From contig CALSCO010000992.1 in NCBI GenBank assembly GCA_943704415.1, positions 1-16,760 of the forward strand: a stretch of DNA of 16,760 nucleotides. Reading direction: 5' to 3'. Positions 16,523 to 16,760 of this stretch are shown piece after piece (position 1 is the stretch's first letter; the number at the start of each line of letters is the position of its first letter). The notes under the pieces were generated by a model. The model ran no database searches. It saw nothing but the letters and a program-made list of their open reading frames with translations, and was not told where the DNA came from. Origin of the DNA: Parvularia atlantis (taxonomy: Eukaryota > Opisthokonta > Rotosphaerida). Made by a program: the position numbers and the translations under genes.

Positions 16523-16747
16523 ATGTTAGAAAGCGCAAAATTAATAGGAGCAGGTTTAGCTACAGTAGGTTTAGTAGGAGCAGGAGTAGGAGCAGGATCA
16601 ATTTTTGCAGCATTAGTAAATGCTACAGCACGTAATCCATCTTTAAAACAACAATTATTTGGTTATGCAATTTTAGGATTTGCTTTAACAGAAGCCGTTG
16701 GTTTATTTGCTTTAATGATGGCTTTTTTAATTTTATATGCCTTTTAA
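16523..16747 (+). CDS. atp9: ATP synthase subunit c (Fo proteolipid)
   Basis: A 74-residue c subunit with two membrane helices joined by the polar loop ARNPSLKQQ. The proton-binding carboxylate is E57 in [11 protein letters not shown]. The first helix has the Gly/Ala repeat GAGVGAGS that packs the c-ring. The start at 16523 is chosen because [11 protein letters not shown] is the standard beginning. An in-frame ATG at 16478 would add 15 Asn/Lys-rich residues foreign to the family and would lie within a predicted hairpin. It partners atp6 and atp8 in this window. Confidence 0.97.
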   Translation: MLESAKLIGAGLATVGLVGAGVGAGSIFAALVNATARNPSLKQQLFGYAILGFALTEAVGLFALMMAFLILYAF

Positions 16748-16760
16748 TTAATGACAAAAA

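Noticed and set aside
16751-16760. Start of another gene after atp9 (ATGACAAAAA)
   Set aside because: Only three codons are visible before the window ends, so a gene cannot be supported.

Overview
The window is a stretch of a gene-rich, AT-rich protist mitochondrial genome. It carries cox2, cob, cox3, atp6, atp8 and atp9. It also keeps a bacterial-style ribosomal protein block (rpl14-rpl5-rps14-rps8-rpl6), two cytochrome c maturation genes of the bacterial System I type (ccmB, ccmF), a probable tatC, and a bacterial-like RNase P RNA. That ancestral, alphaproteobacterium-like content is typical of jakobids and a few other deep-branching protists (for example malawimonads, some CRuMs and Provora). 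I cannot place the organism more precisely from this window. Genes read through with the standard code: UGA is not needed for Trp, the tRNA-Trp has a CCA anticodon, and all recognised reading frames end in TAA. No introns were seen. All proteins are on the + strand; only three tRNAs (Gly, Gln, Met) are on the - strand.

Layout. 1-740: tRNA-Trp, RNase P RNA, tRNA-Gly. 924-2462: a 512-residue membrane protein whose core looks like TatC. 2494-2825: tRNA-Gln, tRNA-Met(CAU), tRNA-Cys. 3031-5780: tightly packed ribosomal protein cluster, with an rps8 enlarged by about 185 internal residues. 5781-5988: spacer with a GC-rich, foldable island. 5989-7032: cox2 with an unusual 90-residue tail of different composition. 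7042-7097: a run of 56 A. 7097-9830: two overlapping orphan reading frames. 9830-10462: ccmB. 10463-11134: 672-base spacer holding a GC-rich hairpin and short-repeat cluster, one copy of which matches a segment inside the first orphan frame. 11135-16747: cob, atp8, atp6, tRNA-Thr, ccmF, cox3, atp9.

Functionally, cob, cox2/cox3 and atp6/8/9 are core subunits of respiratory complexes III and IV and of ATP synthase. CcmB and CcmF belong to the heme delivery and ligation system that matures c-type cytochromes. TatC would move folded proteins such as Rieske across the inner membrane. The ribosomal proteins, tRNAs and RNase P RNA serve organellar translation and tRNA 5' processing.

The most unusual part is about 6750-10700. 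It contains the compositionally odd cox2 tail, the long poly(A) tract, two frames with no recognisable homology, and a repeat cluster sharing a 22-base match with one of them. This could be an inserted or remodelled segment.
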